Below are positions 37,029-46,040 of a stretch of 64,000 nt of DNA, in pieces. Under the pieces are notes generated by a model, which was not told where the DNA came from, did not search any database, and saw nothing but the letters and a program-made list of their open reading frames with translations. The position numbers and the translations under genes were made by a program. The DNA lies in NCBI GenBank assembly GCA_001899305.1, contig MKWL01000023.1:1-64000 (forward strand), given 5' to 3'. The stretch is from Thiobacillus sp. 0-1251. Lineage in GTDB: Bacteria; Pseudomonadota; Gammaproteobacteria; Burkholderiales; Thiobacillaceae. The number at the start of each line of letters is the position of its first letter. Position 1 is the stretch's first letter.

Positions 37029-37850
37029 CTAGAACGTCAAATCGTCATCAAGTACCGCGATCGATTTTGGCGCAGTCGCGTGTTTCGTTCTGGCTTCGAG
37101 CGATTTGATGAAACGGATTGAACTGGCAACGTGGTTAAAGATGAGTAGGCTTTCCTCGTAGTTGAGGATCGGGTTGTCATGCGCGAGGCTCTTGTTGTTG
37201 CGAACGTCATTAAAGGCTTCGAGCATCGAGATGCTGGACTTCAGGATGCGCTCGGTCATCAACGATTCAAGACGACCCGCGTCGCGCAAGCGTTTAACAT
37301 ACTCACCGAAGATGCTGTGCAATGCTTTGTCGCGGTTGATTTCAACGCCACGCTGTTCGCACAGCGTGCGCACGTACTTGATGACGAACGTGTGCAGCCG
37401 ATCCAGGGCAGCTTCGGGCTGGTTCTTCTCGATCGCCTCGCGTACGTGTTGAGCGACGGTTTCGAAATCGCGTTCATCGGCTGTGGCGGTCAGTGCGTCT
37501 ATCTCGGCGACGGGCGTGTCGCGCATCATGCGGCTGGCGATCTTCCAGCAATCGTCGGTCAGCTCGGTCAATCCCGGCTCGTCGCCCAAACAGTTCTCAG
37601 CCTGACCGTACAAGATCAGTGCCTGGATGACTTTGCCGACCAGGTGGTTTCCTTCGGCCGTCCAAAAACCGCGCAGGCGGTTGGCTTTGGATGTGCCGCG
37701 CTCACGATAGACCGCGGCATCGATGTCACGGCGCGTATGCTCCTCGAAAAACTCGCTGAACGTGCGGTCCGAGAAATCGAGCACGTAACCACTGCCCATG
37801 CGGAATAGCCGCTCCAGCTTACGTCGCTCGATTGAAGACAAATCGGCCAT
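37029..37850 (-). CDS. Abortive-infection family protein (Abi_C/HEPN-like)
   Basis: A 273-residue putative phage-defence protein. The N-terminal part (GSGYVLDFSDRTFSEFFEEHT, SKANRLRGFW) matches the AbiJ-type N-terminal module; the C-terminal part (FVIKYVRTLCEQRG, YVKRLRDAG, FNDVRNNKSLAHDN) matches the Abi_C domain. R217 and H224 form an R-x6-H pair, the signature of HEPN ribonucleases. An RNase that halts growth on infection is plausible. The ATG at 37850 has GGAGATC upstream. It is 28 bases downstream of the CoiA-like gene, so the two probably form an operon. Confidence 0.75.
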   Translation of the reverse strand: MADLSSIERRKLERLFRMGSGYVLDFSDRTFSEFFEEHTRRDIDAAVYRERGTSKANRLRGFWTAEGNHLVGKVIQALILYGQAENCLGDEPGLTELTDDCWKIASRMMRDTPVAEIDALTATADERDFETVAQHVREAIEKNQPEAALDRLHTFVIKYVRTLCEQRGVEINRDKALHSIFGEYVKRLRDAGRLESLMTERILKSSISMLEAFNDVRNNKSLAHDNPILNYEESLLIFNHVASSIRFIKSLEARTKHATAPKSIAVLDDDLTF

Positions 37851-37878
37851 GTGATCTCCGTAGGCAGTTAGACATTGG

Positions 37879-39162
37879 TCAGCCAAACTCTTCGACCATG
37901 GCGTTGCCGCGCTGCAGGTCGGAAACCACCTTCATCAATCGATTGATCGGCTCGGCCAAGCGTTTTGGCAATACGCGGTGCTGCGTGTGGATGTTCTGGT
38001 CGGCAATCCAGCGATGCGCGATCCAGACATCCTCCTCGGGGTGGTTGTTGTCCACACCGTTGCAGTACTTGTAGCCCACCAGGGCATCGGTATGCGACAA
38101 CAGTAGCCGTGCCATCGTCATGTGAAAGCGATGGGCCTGTAGGTCTGCGGGGTTCTTGGGGCGTGGGACCGTGAGGCGCAAGCATTGATGGTTGTTGAAC
38201 TGCTCCCAATCGGGACCGACCACCTGGCCGGCGCGCTCCAGCATCTTCCGGGACTGTTCGCTCTTGCCATTGACGATGGCGACGGCTACTGAGCCGCTCG
38301 GATAGTCCAGTGTCTTCGCCAGCAGGTTCATCCAGTTCACCAGCTTGCGCAAGGTGGCATCGTCCGCAAACACCAGGTACTGGTGACGCTGTTCGCTATC
38401 CAGAAATGTCGGCAACTTGGCATAGAGCGGATACAGCAGATCGTGCAGATAGACATAGGTTTGCCTGCGGCCCTGCTCATGGTTGCGCGTCGTAGCGGTC
38501 AATGCCCGTTCGGCCCATTGCGCATTGATGTCGTCCATCGTCATTTCGGAGATGTCGATGGAAATGAGTGCAAAACCCAGTGATTTGCCGATCAGGGCTT
38601 TTCGCCCGTCGAAGGCGTGTCCCAGTTCGATTTCAACACCACCGAGCACTATGGGCTCGGTCTGGATCGGCGGCCCAAGTACCGCGATGTCGAGACGAAA
38701 CCGACTGCCGAAGGGTGTATCCAGTGGGTGTTCGGTAACGATCTGATCGGCGCCGAGTAGCAGATTGCCTTCCAAAGGATAATCCGATGCATCGGCGTCC
38801 TTGAATGCCCAAGGCATCGCAAGACCAGCCACAAGCCTGCGTGCCAACTCAGCGGCGATCAATTCTTTCGCGCGCCGGTGTTCGGGGCTCTCATGTACGG
38901 CGTGCCGCCGGCTGGTTTCTTCCTCTTCGAACTGCGTCTTGATGTCGTAGGTCTTCTCTGCGGGTAGTTGGCGGAAGTGGGAGCGCCTACGTAGTTTGCC
39001 GTTTTCGAAGGAGGGGCTTACCCAGGTCACCATCTGGTGGATGGCACCAGGCGCGACCAAGGGCCACAGTTTACGGGCGTGCTCGCGGCTACGGACCTCA
39101 CGCGCGGTGATGCGTGTTTGAAAGAGACCTTTTCGGGAAAAGACGACGACCGCTTCATCCAT
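37879..39162 (-). CDS. Uncharacterised protein with CoiA-like (PD-(D/E)XK) nuclease features
   Basis: A 427-residue soluble protein I cannot place with certainty. The middle region resembles the competence protein CoiA family: ESPEHRRAKELIAAELARRL (residues 91-110), then FRLDIAVLG (D158) and GGVEIELGHAFDGRKAL (E177, E179), a D...ExE-type arrangement of the PD-(D/E)XK fold. The C-terminal 200 residues, rich in H and W, match nothing I know. Directly upstream of the Abi_C gene on the same strand, it is probably part of a two-gene defence unit. The ATG at 39162 has AAGG upstream. Confidence 0.5.
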   Translation of the reverse strand: MDEAVVVFSRKGLFQTRITAREVRSREHARKLWPLVAPGAIHQMVTWVSPSFENGKLRRRSHFRQLPAEKTYDIKTQFEEEETSRRHAVHESPEHRRAKELIAAELARRLVAGLAMPWAFKDADASDYPLEGNLLLGADQIVTEHPLDTPFGSRFRLDIAVLGPPIQTEPIVLGGVEIELGHAFDGRKALIGKSLGFALISIDISEMTMDDINAQWAERALTATTRNHEQGRRQTYVYLHDLLYPLYAKLPTFLDSEQRHQYLVFADDATLRKLVNWMNLLAKTLDYPSGSVAVAIVNGKSEQSRKMLERAGQVVGPDWEQFNNHQCLRLTVPRPKNPADLQAHRFHMTMARLLLSHTDALVGYKYCNGVDNNHPEEDVWIAHRWIADQNIHTQHRVLPKRLAEPINRLMKVVSDLQRGNAMVEEFG

Positions 39163-39191
39163 AGCCGAACTGCCTTCTCGCTCGCATCTCG

Positions 39192-39557
39192 CTATCTGCT
39201 GCCCAATAGAAGGGCTGCGAGCAGGCCCAAGCCTATGGCGACGGCCGCAGGGTTGTCGGGCTTCTCGGCGATGACGGCAACTCCTTGCAAGCTCAATTGT
39301 GTTTCGTATTGATCTGCCAAGCTCAGAACTTGCGCAGGTCGAAGGTGCAATTGTGTGCTGATGTTCCGCAACTGCGACAGATTGAGTATTGATTCGCCGG
39401 ACTCCAGTCTCGAATAGGCCGATTGCGATAGGCCAAGCGCCTCCGCGATGGTGCCTTGCTTGATGCCACGAATCTCGCGCTGCTGCGCCAATATCTTGCC
39501 GACCAGAGCGGGATAGGTGACAACCGGCCGTGGCTGGGGGATTGACTTTCTGTGCAT
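39192..39557 (-). CDS. XRE regulator with a C-terminal membrane helix
   Basis: A 121-residue protein. A helix-turn-helix (LAQQREIRGIKQGTIAEALGLSQSAYSRLESGE) is followed by HLRPAQVLSLADQYE and a C-terminal hydrophobic stretch AAVAIGLGLLAALLLG that could anchor it in the membrane. It faces, across 39 bases, a LRAT-fold protein that also ends in a membrane helix; a membrane-tethered regulator with a membrane-tethered effector is unusual. The ATG at 39557 has no clear ribosome site, so it may be leaderless or weakly translated. Confidence 0.72.
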   Translation of the reverse strand: MHRKSIPQPRPVVTYPALVGKILAQQREIRGIKQGTIAEALGLSQSAYSRLESGESILNLSQLRNISTQLHLRPAQVLSLADQYETQLSLQGVAVIAEKPDNPAAVAIGLGLLAALLLGSR

Positions 39558-39596
39558 GTATGCGTGTAATGCAAATATGTTTAACGAAAGGATATC

Positions 39597-40007
39597 ATGA
39601 TCCACACCAATATTCAGCAAAATATCTGGGAGCTTCCTGCCGGTACGGTCATTCGTGTACGCCATGATTGGTACGACCATGTGGGGTTGCTCGGTGACCA
39701 CCTCATCGTCGGCGAGAGAAGTGTTCTAGCGTTTTCGGCCAAAGAGCAGGGCTTTGTGGAGCAGGCGTTCCACGCATTCGCGCAAGGACGCCAGGTGAGG
39801 GTCGATGGCTATCCAGGGTCGCTTCCGCCAGCTATCGTCATGCACCGTGCCCGGTTGAAGCGAGGGCAGGCCTATTCATGGGTAAATTTCAACTGTGAGC
39901 ACTTTGTTCATTATGCGCACGGATTGCCAATGGAAAGTCCTCAGCTGCGACAATGGGCGTTCTTGGGGAGTGTGGTTGGTCTTCTGGTTTTCGCGGTACG
40001 GGCGTGA
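39597..40007 (+). CDS. LRAT/NlpC-P60-like thiol enzyme with C-terminal membrane helix
   Basis: A 136-residue protein with the permuted papain-like LRAT outline: H28 in WYDHVGLLGD and C100 in FNCEHFVHYAHG, the NCEHF box of lecithin-retinol acyltransferases and their bacterial relatives. A hydrophobic C-terminus (LGSVVGLLVFAV) suggests membrane attachment. Such enzymes act as acyltransferases, phospholipases or amidases. The ATG at 39597 has AAAGGA upstream. It is divergent from the XRE-TM gene; a regulator/toxin-like relation is possible but unproven. Confidence 0.7.
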   Translation: MIHTNIQQNIWELPAGTVIRVRHDWYDHVGLLGDHLIVGERSVLAFSAKEQGFVEQAFHAFAQGRQVRVDGYPGSLPPAIVMHRARLKRGQAYSWVNFNCEHFVHYAHGLPMESPQLRQWAFLGSVVGLLVFAVRA

Positions 40008-40095
40008 TGCGCAAGTAGCATGATCGGGTGTCCTCGTTGCTTTAAACAGAGATACATGAGAGAATTGCCATGTTTTCCTGTTGGGTACAACGAGA

Positions 40096-40572
40096 ATGTC
40101 CGCTGTCGCCGCCATCCAGTTCACACAGGATCAGATGCGCACACTCACCGGCGTGTCTGCAGAGACTGTTCGGCACTGGCGCAAGGCCGTTCCCTACCTG
40201 GCCTCCAAGACGGGCAAGTCGGCGCGCTTCAGTTTTACCGACTTGCTGGGGTTGGCCGTCACGAACGAACTGGTCAGTTCGCTGGGAGTCCACATTGGTT
40301 CGGTGAGTGCCGGCGTTGATGCGCTGTTCAAGCTGCTCGCCGATGCGAGCGCACCGGCAATGGATGGCGCCATCGTGTTCGTCACCTCCACTACGGCGAG
40401 TCTTCACGAGTCTAGTTCTTGGTACGTCGCAAGAGCGCTCACGCAACCGACACTTGCCATTCCGCTCGATCCGTTGATTGCACGGCTACAACAGCACATG
40501 TTGCCCGTGATGCCGGGGCCTGCCCAAGCCGTGCTTCCATTTCCGCCAGAAGCCATTCGGAGTAGGACGTGA
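40096..40572 (+). CDS. MerR-like helix-turn-helix protein of the methylase operon
   Basis: A 158-residue protein. The N-terminal helix-turn-helix of MerR type (FTQDQMRTLTGVSAETVRHWRKAVPYL, then GKSARFSFTDLLGLAVTNEL) is followed by a domain I do not recognise. Its stop overlaps the methylase start (GTGA), so it is translationally coupled to the methylase, as control proteins are in some restriction-modification operons. The ATG at 40096 was preferred to a TTG five codons upstream. It may regulate the operon or act as a DNA-recognition accessory. Confidence 0.7.
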   Translation: MSAVAAIQFTQDQMRTLTGVSAETVRHWRKAVPYLASKTGKSARFSFTDLLGLAVTNELVSSLGVHIGSVSAGVDALFKLLADASAPAMDGAIVFVTSTTASLHESSSWYVARALTQPTLAIPLDPLIARLQQHMLPVMPGPAQAVLPFPPEAIRSRT

Positions 40573-43538
40573 ATGCTGCGACGTTAGAGCACGTTCTTGC
40601 TGCGACCGGCTACCTACCGGACGGGCAACCTGCGGCCGGTCTTCGACTCGGGAGCGATGCACGGGCTTCCCGACGCGGCCGCGCCTTCATGCCGGATGCG
40701 TCGTGGCGTAGTGCGTCGTCTCTAACTGTCTACTTCAAATTCGAGCAAAGCCCGCCGGCCGATGATGTGGTCAGCCAGTGGCGTCGCGAGGTTTGGAACG
40801 AAGGGTTCGCGCCGCTGTTGTGGGTTATTTCACCGCAGCGCATCGACCTGTACAACGGCTTTGGCACACCCGCGAAAGAAGACGATGCGCAGAAGCACCT
40901 GATCGGGCGCTTCGAAACTATCGAGGCGTCTCTTCATCAACTGGATGAACTCGCTGGCCGGCTGGCTATCGAGACCGGCCAGTTCTGGGCCCAAGTGCCG
41001 ACCGTCGATCGCAAGACAAGTGTCGATCAGAAGCTTCTCTCCGATCTGGCCTGTCTCGAACACGATCTCGTCGAGGGCAATTTGGCTCGCGGCGCGGCTC
41101 AGGCCTTGATTGGTCGGGTGATCTTCACCCAGTACCTGATCGACCGAGGAATCGTTAGTGCAACGCGACTGAGGAGGGTTTGCGGTCACAATGCTTTACC
41201 GGCGATTCTCCGAGATCGATCTGCGACGGCGAAGCTGTTTGAGTGGCTGGCTCAGACCTTCAACGGCGACATGTTCCCCCCGTCGTCAGTAAAGACGACG
41301 CCTGCTGCCCATCATCTGAAGCGTGTCGCCGAGTTTCTGGAAGCGGTAGATCCGCAAAGCGGCCAACTCAGCTTCTTTCCGTATCAGTTCGACGTGATTC
41401 CGGTTGAACTGATCAGCTCGATTTACGAGCAGTTCGCGCACGCTGAGCCGCGCGCAAGCGGGCAGAGAACCGAGGCATTGCGAAACGGCGTGCATTACAC
41501 GCGCCTTTCCGTCGTGTCCCTGATCCTCGACGAGGTGATGGATGGCCTGTCGGGACGGGAATCGGTTCTGGATTTGACTTGCGGCTCCGGTGTCTTCTTG
41601 GTCGAAGCGTTGCGGCGCTTGGTGTATTTGCGCACGCAGGGCGAGCCCCCCACCCGGGATGTGATCCGCTCGACGCTCTATGAGCAAGTGTATGGCGTGG
41701 ATATCAGTGAAGCCGCCATTCGCGTGGCCGCATTCAGCTTGTACTTGGCGGCGCTCGAACTGGACCCTGACCCACAGCCGCCGCATTCCCTGAAGTTCCA
41801 GCCACTGATCGGCAAGACCTTGCTTGTCGGCGATGCTCGAACCGTCGAGCGACAAGGTGATGGCAAGGCGGTGCTGACGACGCCGACAGGGCCGAAACGG
41901 TTCGACCTGATCGTAGGCAACCCGCCCTGGAGCTTTAAGGGACAATCGGGAACTGAGGCACGGCGCAAGACGAGGGCGGCAGGCGTCCCTGCGCAGCCTC
42001 GTGGAGAAGGTCTGGACTTCGTTCTGCGAGCGGCTGAGTTTTCGCATGAGAAGACGCGTTTCGGTGTCATTCTAAGCGCAACGCCGTTTTTCAGTCGCAG
42101 TGGTACAGGCATGAAAGCGGCCCAGCACGTCATGCGCGAGCTGGCCCCGGTGACGCTGGTCAACCTGTCTAACTTGTGCAGTTGGCTCTTTGCAACCGCA
42201 ACGATGCCGGCGGTAGTCCTTTTTGCACGTCATCGTCCAAAGCAGCGAGCGGATCAGGTCACTGTCGTTCAGATTCCGTGGACGCCCAGTGGTGCCAGAA
42301 CCCATTCGTTTGAGGTGGCACCAAGCGACATCATCAAGCTGAGCCTCGGGGAGATCGAGAGGCAGCCTTTGAAGTTGAAGGCCGCTGCGGTAGGGTGCCG
42401 CCGTGATCTGATGCTGTTGGAGGAACTGACCGCGACATATCAAAGTCTGGGTGACATACTCGCGTCCCTCAATACGAAGTTTCGCGATGGGCTGACCCAA
42501 GGAAGCCCGGCGAACCAAACGCGCGATGCCCGTGAGATGAGGGGGTTGGAACTGCTGCAAGCCAACGACGTGCAGCACTTTAAAATTCCTAGAGGTCTTC
42601 CGCCCTACAACCGCTCGAAAGCACAGTGGCCACGCTCGCGTGACACATATCGAGCCCCCCTATTGATCGTCAAAGAGATGGTGGTGGAGCGCCCACGGGC
42701 TCTCGTTGCAGTGGCTGACCACGACCTTGTATTTACCGACTCGTACTTTGCGGCTGCGCTTCCTTCGAGTCACAAAGAAACGGCGCATCTGCTAGCAGCG
42801 ATCTTGAGTTCTGCGCTGGCGTCGTGGTTCTTCAACCTGACTGCCTCGGAGTTCGGCATTTACAAGCGAAAGCTGCTGATGCGCGATGTGGGTTTTCTGC
42901 CGGTGCCCGAGTTTGCATCAGCTGTGGGCTCACAGGCGCAGGCGGGACAGCGTTTGTTGGCGCTGGAGAAGACATTGCGTGGACGCGAGGTCGAAGCCGA
43001 CGACTGGAATACCTTAGACGAGGCTGTCTTCGACTTGTACGGGCTTGGTGATCTAGACCGTGTGGTCATCCGAGACGGACTTCTGCGCGCCGGGTGGCAG
43101 TGGGAAGAGGGGCGTAGGGCTTCCATTGCTCCGTCGGATAGCAACGTGGAAGTGGCTTCGTATGCTAGGACGTTCCTGTCCGTAATGGATGGCTGGTTCT
43201 CTGCGCGCAAGAAGCGACACATGCGAGCCGAGATTATCGATCTACCGAGAGGGGCAGCCCTTCGTGTAGTGCGCTTTGTCATAGAGGATGGGTCGGGGCG
43301 GGCCAGCGTAAGCATCGTGCCACCGGAAGGCGAGCTGCGCGATGTGCTAGCACGCATCGGTAAACGCCTGAAAGTCAAGATCGCGACCGCCCTCAGTGCC
43401 GAGCGAGAACTGCGCGTCCACGGACGCAATGAGGTGGTTATCATCAAGCCCGCAGCTCGACGCCATTGGATGGCCATCGCTGCATTGGAAGATGCCGACG
43501 CGGTGGTCGCGGAGAGTTTTTCAGGGGGCGGTGCTTGA
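40569..43538 (+). CDS. Large N6-adenine DNA methyltransferase (Eco57I/type IIG-like)
   Basis: A 989-residue protein. A nuclease- or scaffold-like N-terminus (SLTVYFKFEQSPP, FAPLLWVISPQRIDLYNGFG) precedes an N6-methylase core: GVHYTRLSVVSLIL, motif I LDLTCGSGVFLVEAL (residues 334-348), GVDISEAAIRVA, and catalytic motif IV NPPW at 451-454. A target-recognition-like region extends from about residue 600 to 830. The N-terminal catalytic PD-(D/E)XK residues are not evident, so the cleavage activity may reside in the next gene. The start is a GTG at 40569 within a GTGA overlap with the helix-turn-helix gene. Confidence 0.85.
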   Translation: MNAATLEHVLAATGYLPDGQPAAGLRLGSDARASRRGRAFMPDASWRSASSLTVYFKFEQSPPADDVVSQWRREVWNEGFAPLLWVISPQRIDLYNGFGTPAKEDDAQKHLIGRFETIEASLHQLDELAGRLAIETGQFWAQVPTVDRKTSVDQKLLSDLACLEHDLVEGNLARGAAQALIGRVIFTQYLIDRGIVSATRLRRVCGHNALPAILRDRSATAKLFEWLAQTFNGDMFPPSSVKTTPAAHHLKRVAEFLEAVDPQSGQLSFFPYQFDVIPVELISSIYEQFAHAEPRASGQRTEALRNGVHYTRLSVVSLILDEVMDGLSGRESVLDLTCGSGVFLVEALRRLVYLRTQGEPPTRDVIRSTLYEQVYGVDISEAAIRVAAFSLYLAALELDPDPQPPHSLKFQPLIGKTLLVGDARTVERQGDGKAVLTTPTGPKRFDLIVGNPPWSFKGQSGTEARRKTRAAGVPAQPRGEGLDFVLRAAEFSHEKTRFGVILSATPFFSRSGTGMKAAQHVMRELAPVTLVNLSNLCSWLFATATMPAVVLFARHRPKQRADQVTVVQIPWTPSGARTHSFEVAPSDIIKLSLGEIERQPLKLKAAAVGCRRDLMLLEELTATYQSLGDILASLNTKFRDGLTQGSPANQTRDAREMRGLELLQANDVQHFKIPRGLPPYNRSKAQWPRSRDTYRAPLLIVKEMVVERPRALVAVADHDLVFTDSYFAAALPSSHKETAHLLAAILSSALASWFFNLTASEFGIYKRKLLMRDVGFLPVPEFASAVGSQAQAGQRLLALEKTLRGREVEADDWNTLDEAVFDLYGLGDLDRVVIRDGLLRAGWQWEEGRRASIAPSDSNVEVASYARTFLSVMDGWFSARKKRHMRAEIIDLPRGAALRVVRFVIEDGSGRASVSIVPPEGELRDVLARIGKRLKVKIATALSAERELRVHGRNEVVIIKPAARRHWMAIAALEDADAVVAESFSGGGA

Positions 43539-44221
43539 GAATTCCCTATGAGACACCTCCCACACTCGGCAGAGAGTTCATCGAACTGGCCCCCGAGATT
43601 GTGGCTGCCATTCTGCTGACGCTATCGGCAGGCTGGCAGCAAGCATGTTCGGCCGCTGACGTGAATGCCGATGCTGGCGAGGTACTCATGACAGAACGCC
43701 TGCGCGACGGGATGCGCGGCGCATTGAAGAACTCTCCTTGGAAGCTGATCGTGCTGCCGGGCACTGAGTCGCGCTCGAAGAGCAGCGTGATGCTGCCAGA
43801 TGGGCGCACCGATATTCCGCTGATGATGATCGAGGTCTTCTTGCGCACGCAGGAACATGACCCTCATGCGATCATCGAGTGCAAACGGATCGCCGGCTCG
43901 GATACACATCTGTGCCGCGAGTACATTGTCGAAGGTGTCGATAGATTCGTCAGTGGCAAGTACGGCGAAAACCATGCTGTTGGATTCATGATCGGCTATG
44001 TGCTCTCCGGAACGCCTACCGCCGCTGCCGCTGGCGTCAATGCCTACCTTTCACGGGTCTCGCGTACCTCAGATCACCTCGTATTGAGCACTATCATCGA
44101 CTCTCCGACGTGGTACAGCCGACATGCGCGTGCGAAACCCTTAAGTCCAATCGACTTACACCATGCGTTTTTTGGATTCGCAGATGTCGCGGAGGCTGCA
44201 CGGGACTTGGCGAGCGAATAG
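43535..44221 (+). CDS. PD-(D/E)XK nuclease-like protein coupled to the methylase
   Basis: A 228-residue protein. D93 in LPDGRTDIPLMMIEVF and E115/K117 in HAIIECKRIAG form a D-x21-ExK pattern typical of the PD-(D/E)XK nuclease fold; E54 upstream may complete the site. Translation most likely begins at a TTG at 43535 in a TTGA overlap with the methylase stop, behind AGGGGG. The three-gene set helix-turn-helix / methylase / nuclease has the logic of a restriction-modification system with the nuclease separate. I know of no named system with exactly these genes. Confidence 0.7.
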   Translation: MRIPYETPPTLGREFIELAPEIVAAILLTLSAGWQQACSAADVNADAGEVLMTERLRDGMRGALKNSPWKLIVLPGTESRSKSSVMLPDGRTDIPLMMIEVFLRTQEHDPHAIIECKRIAGSDTHLCREYIVEGVDRFVSGKYGENHAVGFMIGYVLSGTPTAAAAGVNAYLSRVSRTSDHLVLSTIIDSPTWYSRHARAKPLSPIDLHHAFFGFADVAEAARDLASE

Positions 44222-44318
44222 GCGATTAGGGGCGAGCAGTATCCGCAGACTTTTGGGTTATCAGGACGTGCTTACGACCTGACGGTTCCAGCCAGTAAAG
44301 ACGGCTAGTGGCGGTGGC

Positions 44319-45233
44319 TTACTGTAGCCGATTGGCCAACATCTCGATCTGTTCGGCAAATTTCTGCGGGCTCTTTTGTCGTAGTTGTGACAGGTTTTGC
44401 AGCTTCCAACGGATGCCAGGAAGCTGGTCGAGATGCGCGATTCCGAGCAGCGGCCACTGCGGATTCCCCTCGACCAGCGACAGCAGGAAACCGCGTTCGT
44501 TCGCATCCAACCCGCTCTGCAGCTCGTGCAACATGCGCTCCCGCGCGGCCAGCAAAGCGGCGAGTTCCACTGGCTCGGCAGTCATGCCTTTGAAGTTCCG
44601 CTCGTATTCTTGCTCGATGTTGCGCAAAGTCGGGAACAGCACCTCATGCACCGGCCGGTTGTGACTGGCCAGGTAGACCACGAATGCGCGCCGGATGCCT
44701 GGAGTGATGCCTTCATGCGCAAGTAGCTGCATCACGTCGAACAGGTCGCGTGGATGTTGCCTGTCCATCGCGGCGACGAGTTTTCCACCGTACACGTCCT
44801 CCAGCGAGACCACTGGAAGCTCCAGGTCGGCCAGCAAGCTGTCGCGGGCGGCAGGTGACAAGGCTGCGGACCGCACAGGATTGACGGTGCCGCGCATCAC
44901 GAAATTCACTTCGATCTTCACCTCGATGCCTCCGCGTCGCACCAATAGTTTGGTTTCACCGACATCGGGCGCCGCAAGCGTGTGGGTTTGAAACCCGCGT
45001 GCTCGCAGGCGCTCCGTGGCTCCCCGGATGGCCTCGTTGATGCGGGCCAATGCCTCATCGCGCGGCTGGCTGTAATCCGGAAACACCAAGTCCAGATCCA
45101 CCGATAGGCGAGGCATGTCGCGGATGAACAGGTTGATTGCCGTGCCGCCCTTGAGCGCGAACATCCCATCCGAAAAAACGAGCGGGGCGACCTGGACCAG
45201 CAGACGTGCGGTGTCGAGGTAAAGCTGGTTCAT
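44319..45233 (-). CDS. AbiEii-type nucleotidyltransferase toxin
   Basis: A 304-residue toxin of the type IV AbiE toxin-antitoxin system. The nucleotidyltransferase core is FALKGGTAINLFIRDMPRLSVDLDLVFPDY, with the GG..hD.D pattern, followed by LVVAAMDRQHPRDLFDVMQL-like features (GGKLVAAMDRQ, PRDLFDV). It probably inactivates tRNA by nucleotide addition. Its ATG at 45233 overlaps the antitoxin stop by four bases, as is usual for AbiE. It transfers phage resistance and stabilises the ICE. Confidence 0.88.
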   Translation of the reverse strand: MNQLYLDTARLLVQVAPLVFSDGMFALKGGTAINLFIRDMPRLSVDLDLVFPDYSQPRDEALARINEAIRGATERLRARGFQTHTLAAPDVGETKLLVRRGGIEVKIEVNFVMRGTVNPVRSAALSPAARDSLLADLELPVVSLEDVYGGKLVAAMDRQHPRDLFDVMQLLAHEGITPGIRRAFVVYLASHNRPVHEVLFPTLRNIEQEYERNFKGMTAEPVELAALLAARERMLHELQSGLDANERGFLLSLVEGNPQWPLLGIAHLDQLPGIRWKLQNLSQLRQKSPQKFAEQIEMLANRLQ

Positions 45234-45967
45234 GGCTTGAGCACAAGCAGTCCGTCGGGAGAGCGTGACACCCACGCTCGGCCGCTGCCGGTGGGCAGCT
45301 GAGCCACATCCAGCTTGGCGACCCAGGGCAGCGTGAGTTCGCGCCCAAGCTGCAGGCACAGGCGCACCGTCTTAACGCTGGTGCAGCGTTGCAGCAAGTC
45401 GCTCAACACATCGGCGCGCAGGCTATAGGCGCTCTCGGCGAGTTCGCGTGCCTCCTGCAGCGGCTGACGCACGCCCACCTCACTGAGCACCTCCAAAAAC
45501 GCGCGTTCGGGTGTCGAGACCCGCGGCGCGCCGTCACGCTTCTCGAACGGCCCGGCATGAAGTGGATCGTTTGTGGGCTCATCGAACAGGCGCTTGCGGT
45601 GGTACTCCGCCGGAAAGCGTTCGGTGAACCAGCCGGGGAGGCGGGCGGTTGTCCAGCCGTAGAGATGCAGAACAGATTGCTGCGACAGATACTGCCGCAC
45701 CCCATACCAGTCGAGAGCCGACTTGCCGCCAACATGCAGGCCTTCGATGGAGCGCTGCATCAGTACCAGACAGGCATGAAGATTGAGCGTATCGTTGGGG
45801 CGGCGGTACACCCCGCGCGCCAACCGGGAAAGCCAACCGGCGCGCGCGTAGTGTACGGCCAGGTCTGCGGAGACTCCCAATGCCGCCAAGTCCTCCGATG
45901 TCAGGGGAGTTCCAGCCGCCCACTGACGGTAGAGTGAATTTAACTTGGTTCTTTCAGTCGTAGCCAT
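45230..45967 (-). CDS. AbiEi-type antitoxin
   Basis: A 245-residue antitoxin: the N-terminal winged helix (RTKLNSLYRQWAAGTPLTSEDLAALG, LARGVYRRPN) and the AbiEi C-terminal domain (GKSALDWYGVRQYL, STPERAFLEVLSEV). In known systems AbiEi represses its operon through inverted repeats and neutralises the toxin indirectly. Candidate repeats lie upstream: CACTT/AAGTG close to the start and a perfect seven-base repeat at 46024..46040. The ATG at 45967 has a weak ribosome site. Confidence 0.87.
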   Translation of the reverse strand: MATTERTKLNSLYRQWAAGTPLTSEDLAALGVSADLAVHYARAGWLSRLARGVYRRPNDTLNLHACLVLMQRSIEGLHVGGKSALDWYGVRQYLSQQSVLHLYGWTTARLPGWFTERFPAEYHRKRLFDEPTNDPLHAGPFEKRDGAPRVSTPERAFLEVLSEVGVRQPLQEARELAESAYSLRADVLSDLLQRCTSVKTVRLCLQLGRELTLPWVAKLDVAQLPTGSGRAWVSRSPDGLLVLKP

Positions 45968-46023
45968 GTTACGATATGTACCACTTTTATAAGTGATTGC
46001 CAAGCTTTGTTTGAACGCGTTAG

Positions 46024-46040
46024 TCGTAGTTGTACTACGA
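46024..46040. promoter_or_regulatory. Inverted repeat upstream of the AbiE operon
   Basis: TCGTAGT and ACTACGA separated by TGT form a perfect repeat 57 bases before the AbiEi start. AbiEi proteins bind such repeats to autoregulate. A second, shorter repeat (CACTT/AAGTG) lies nearer the gene. Confidence 0.5.
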
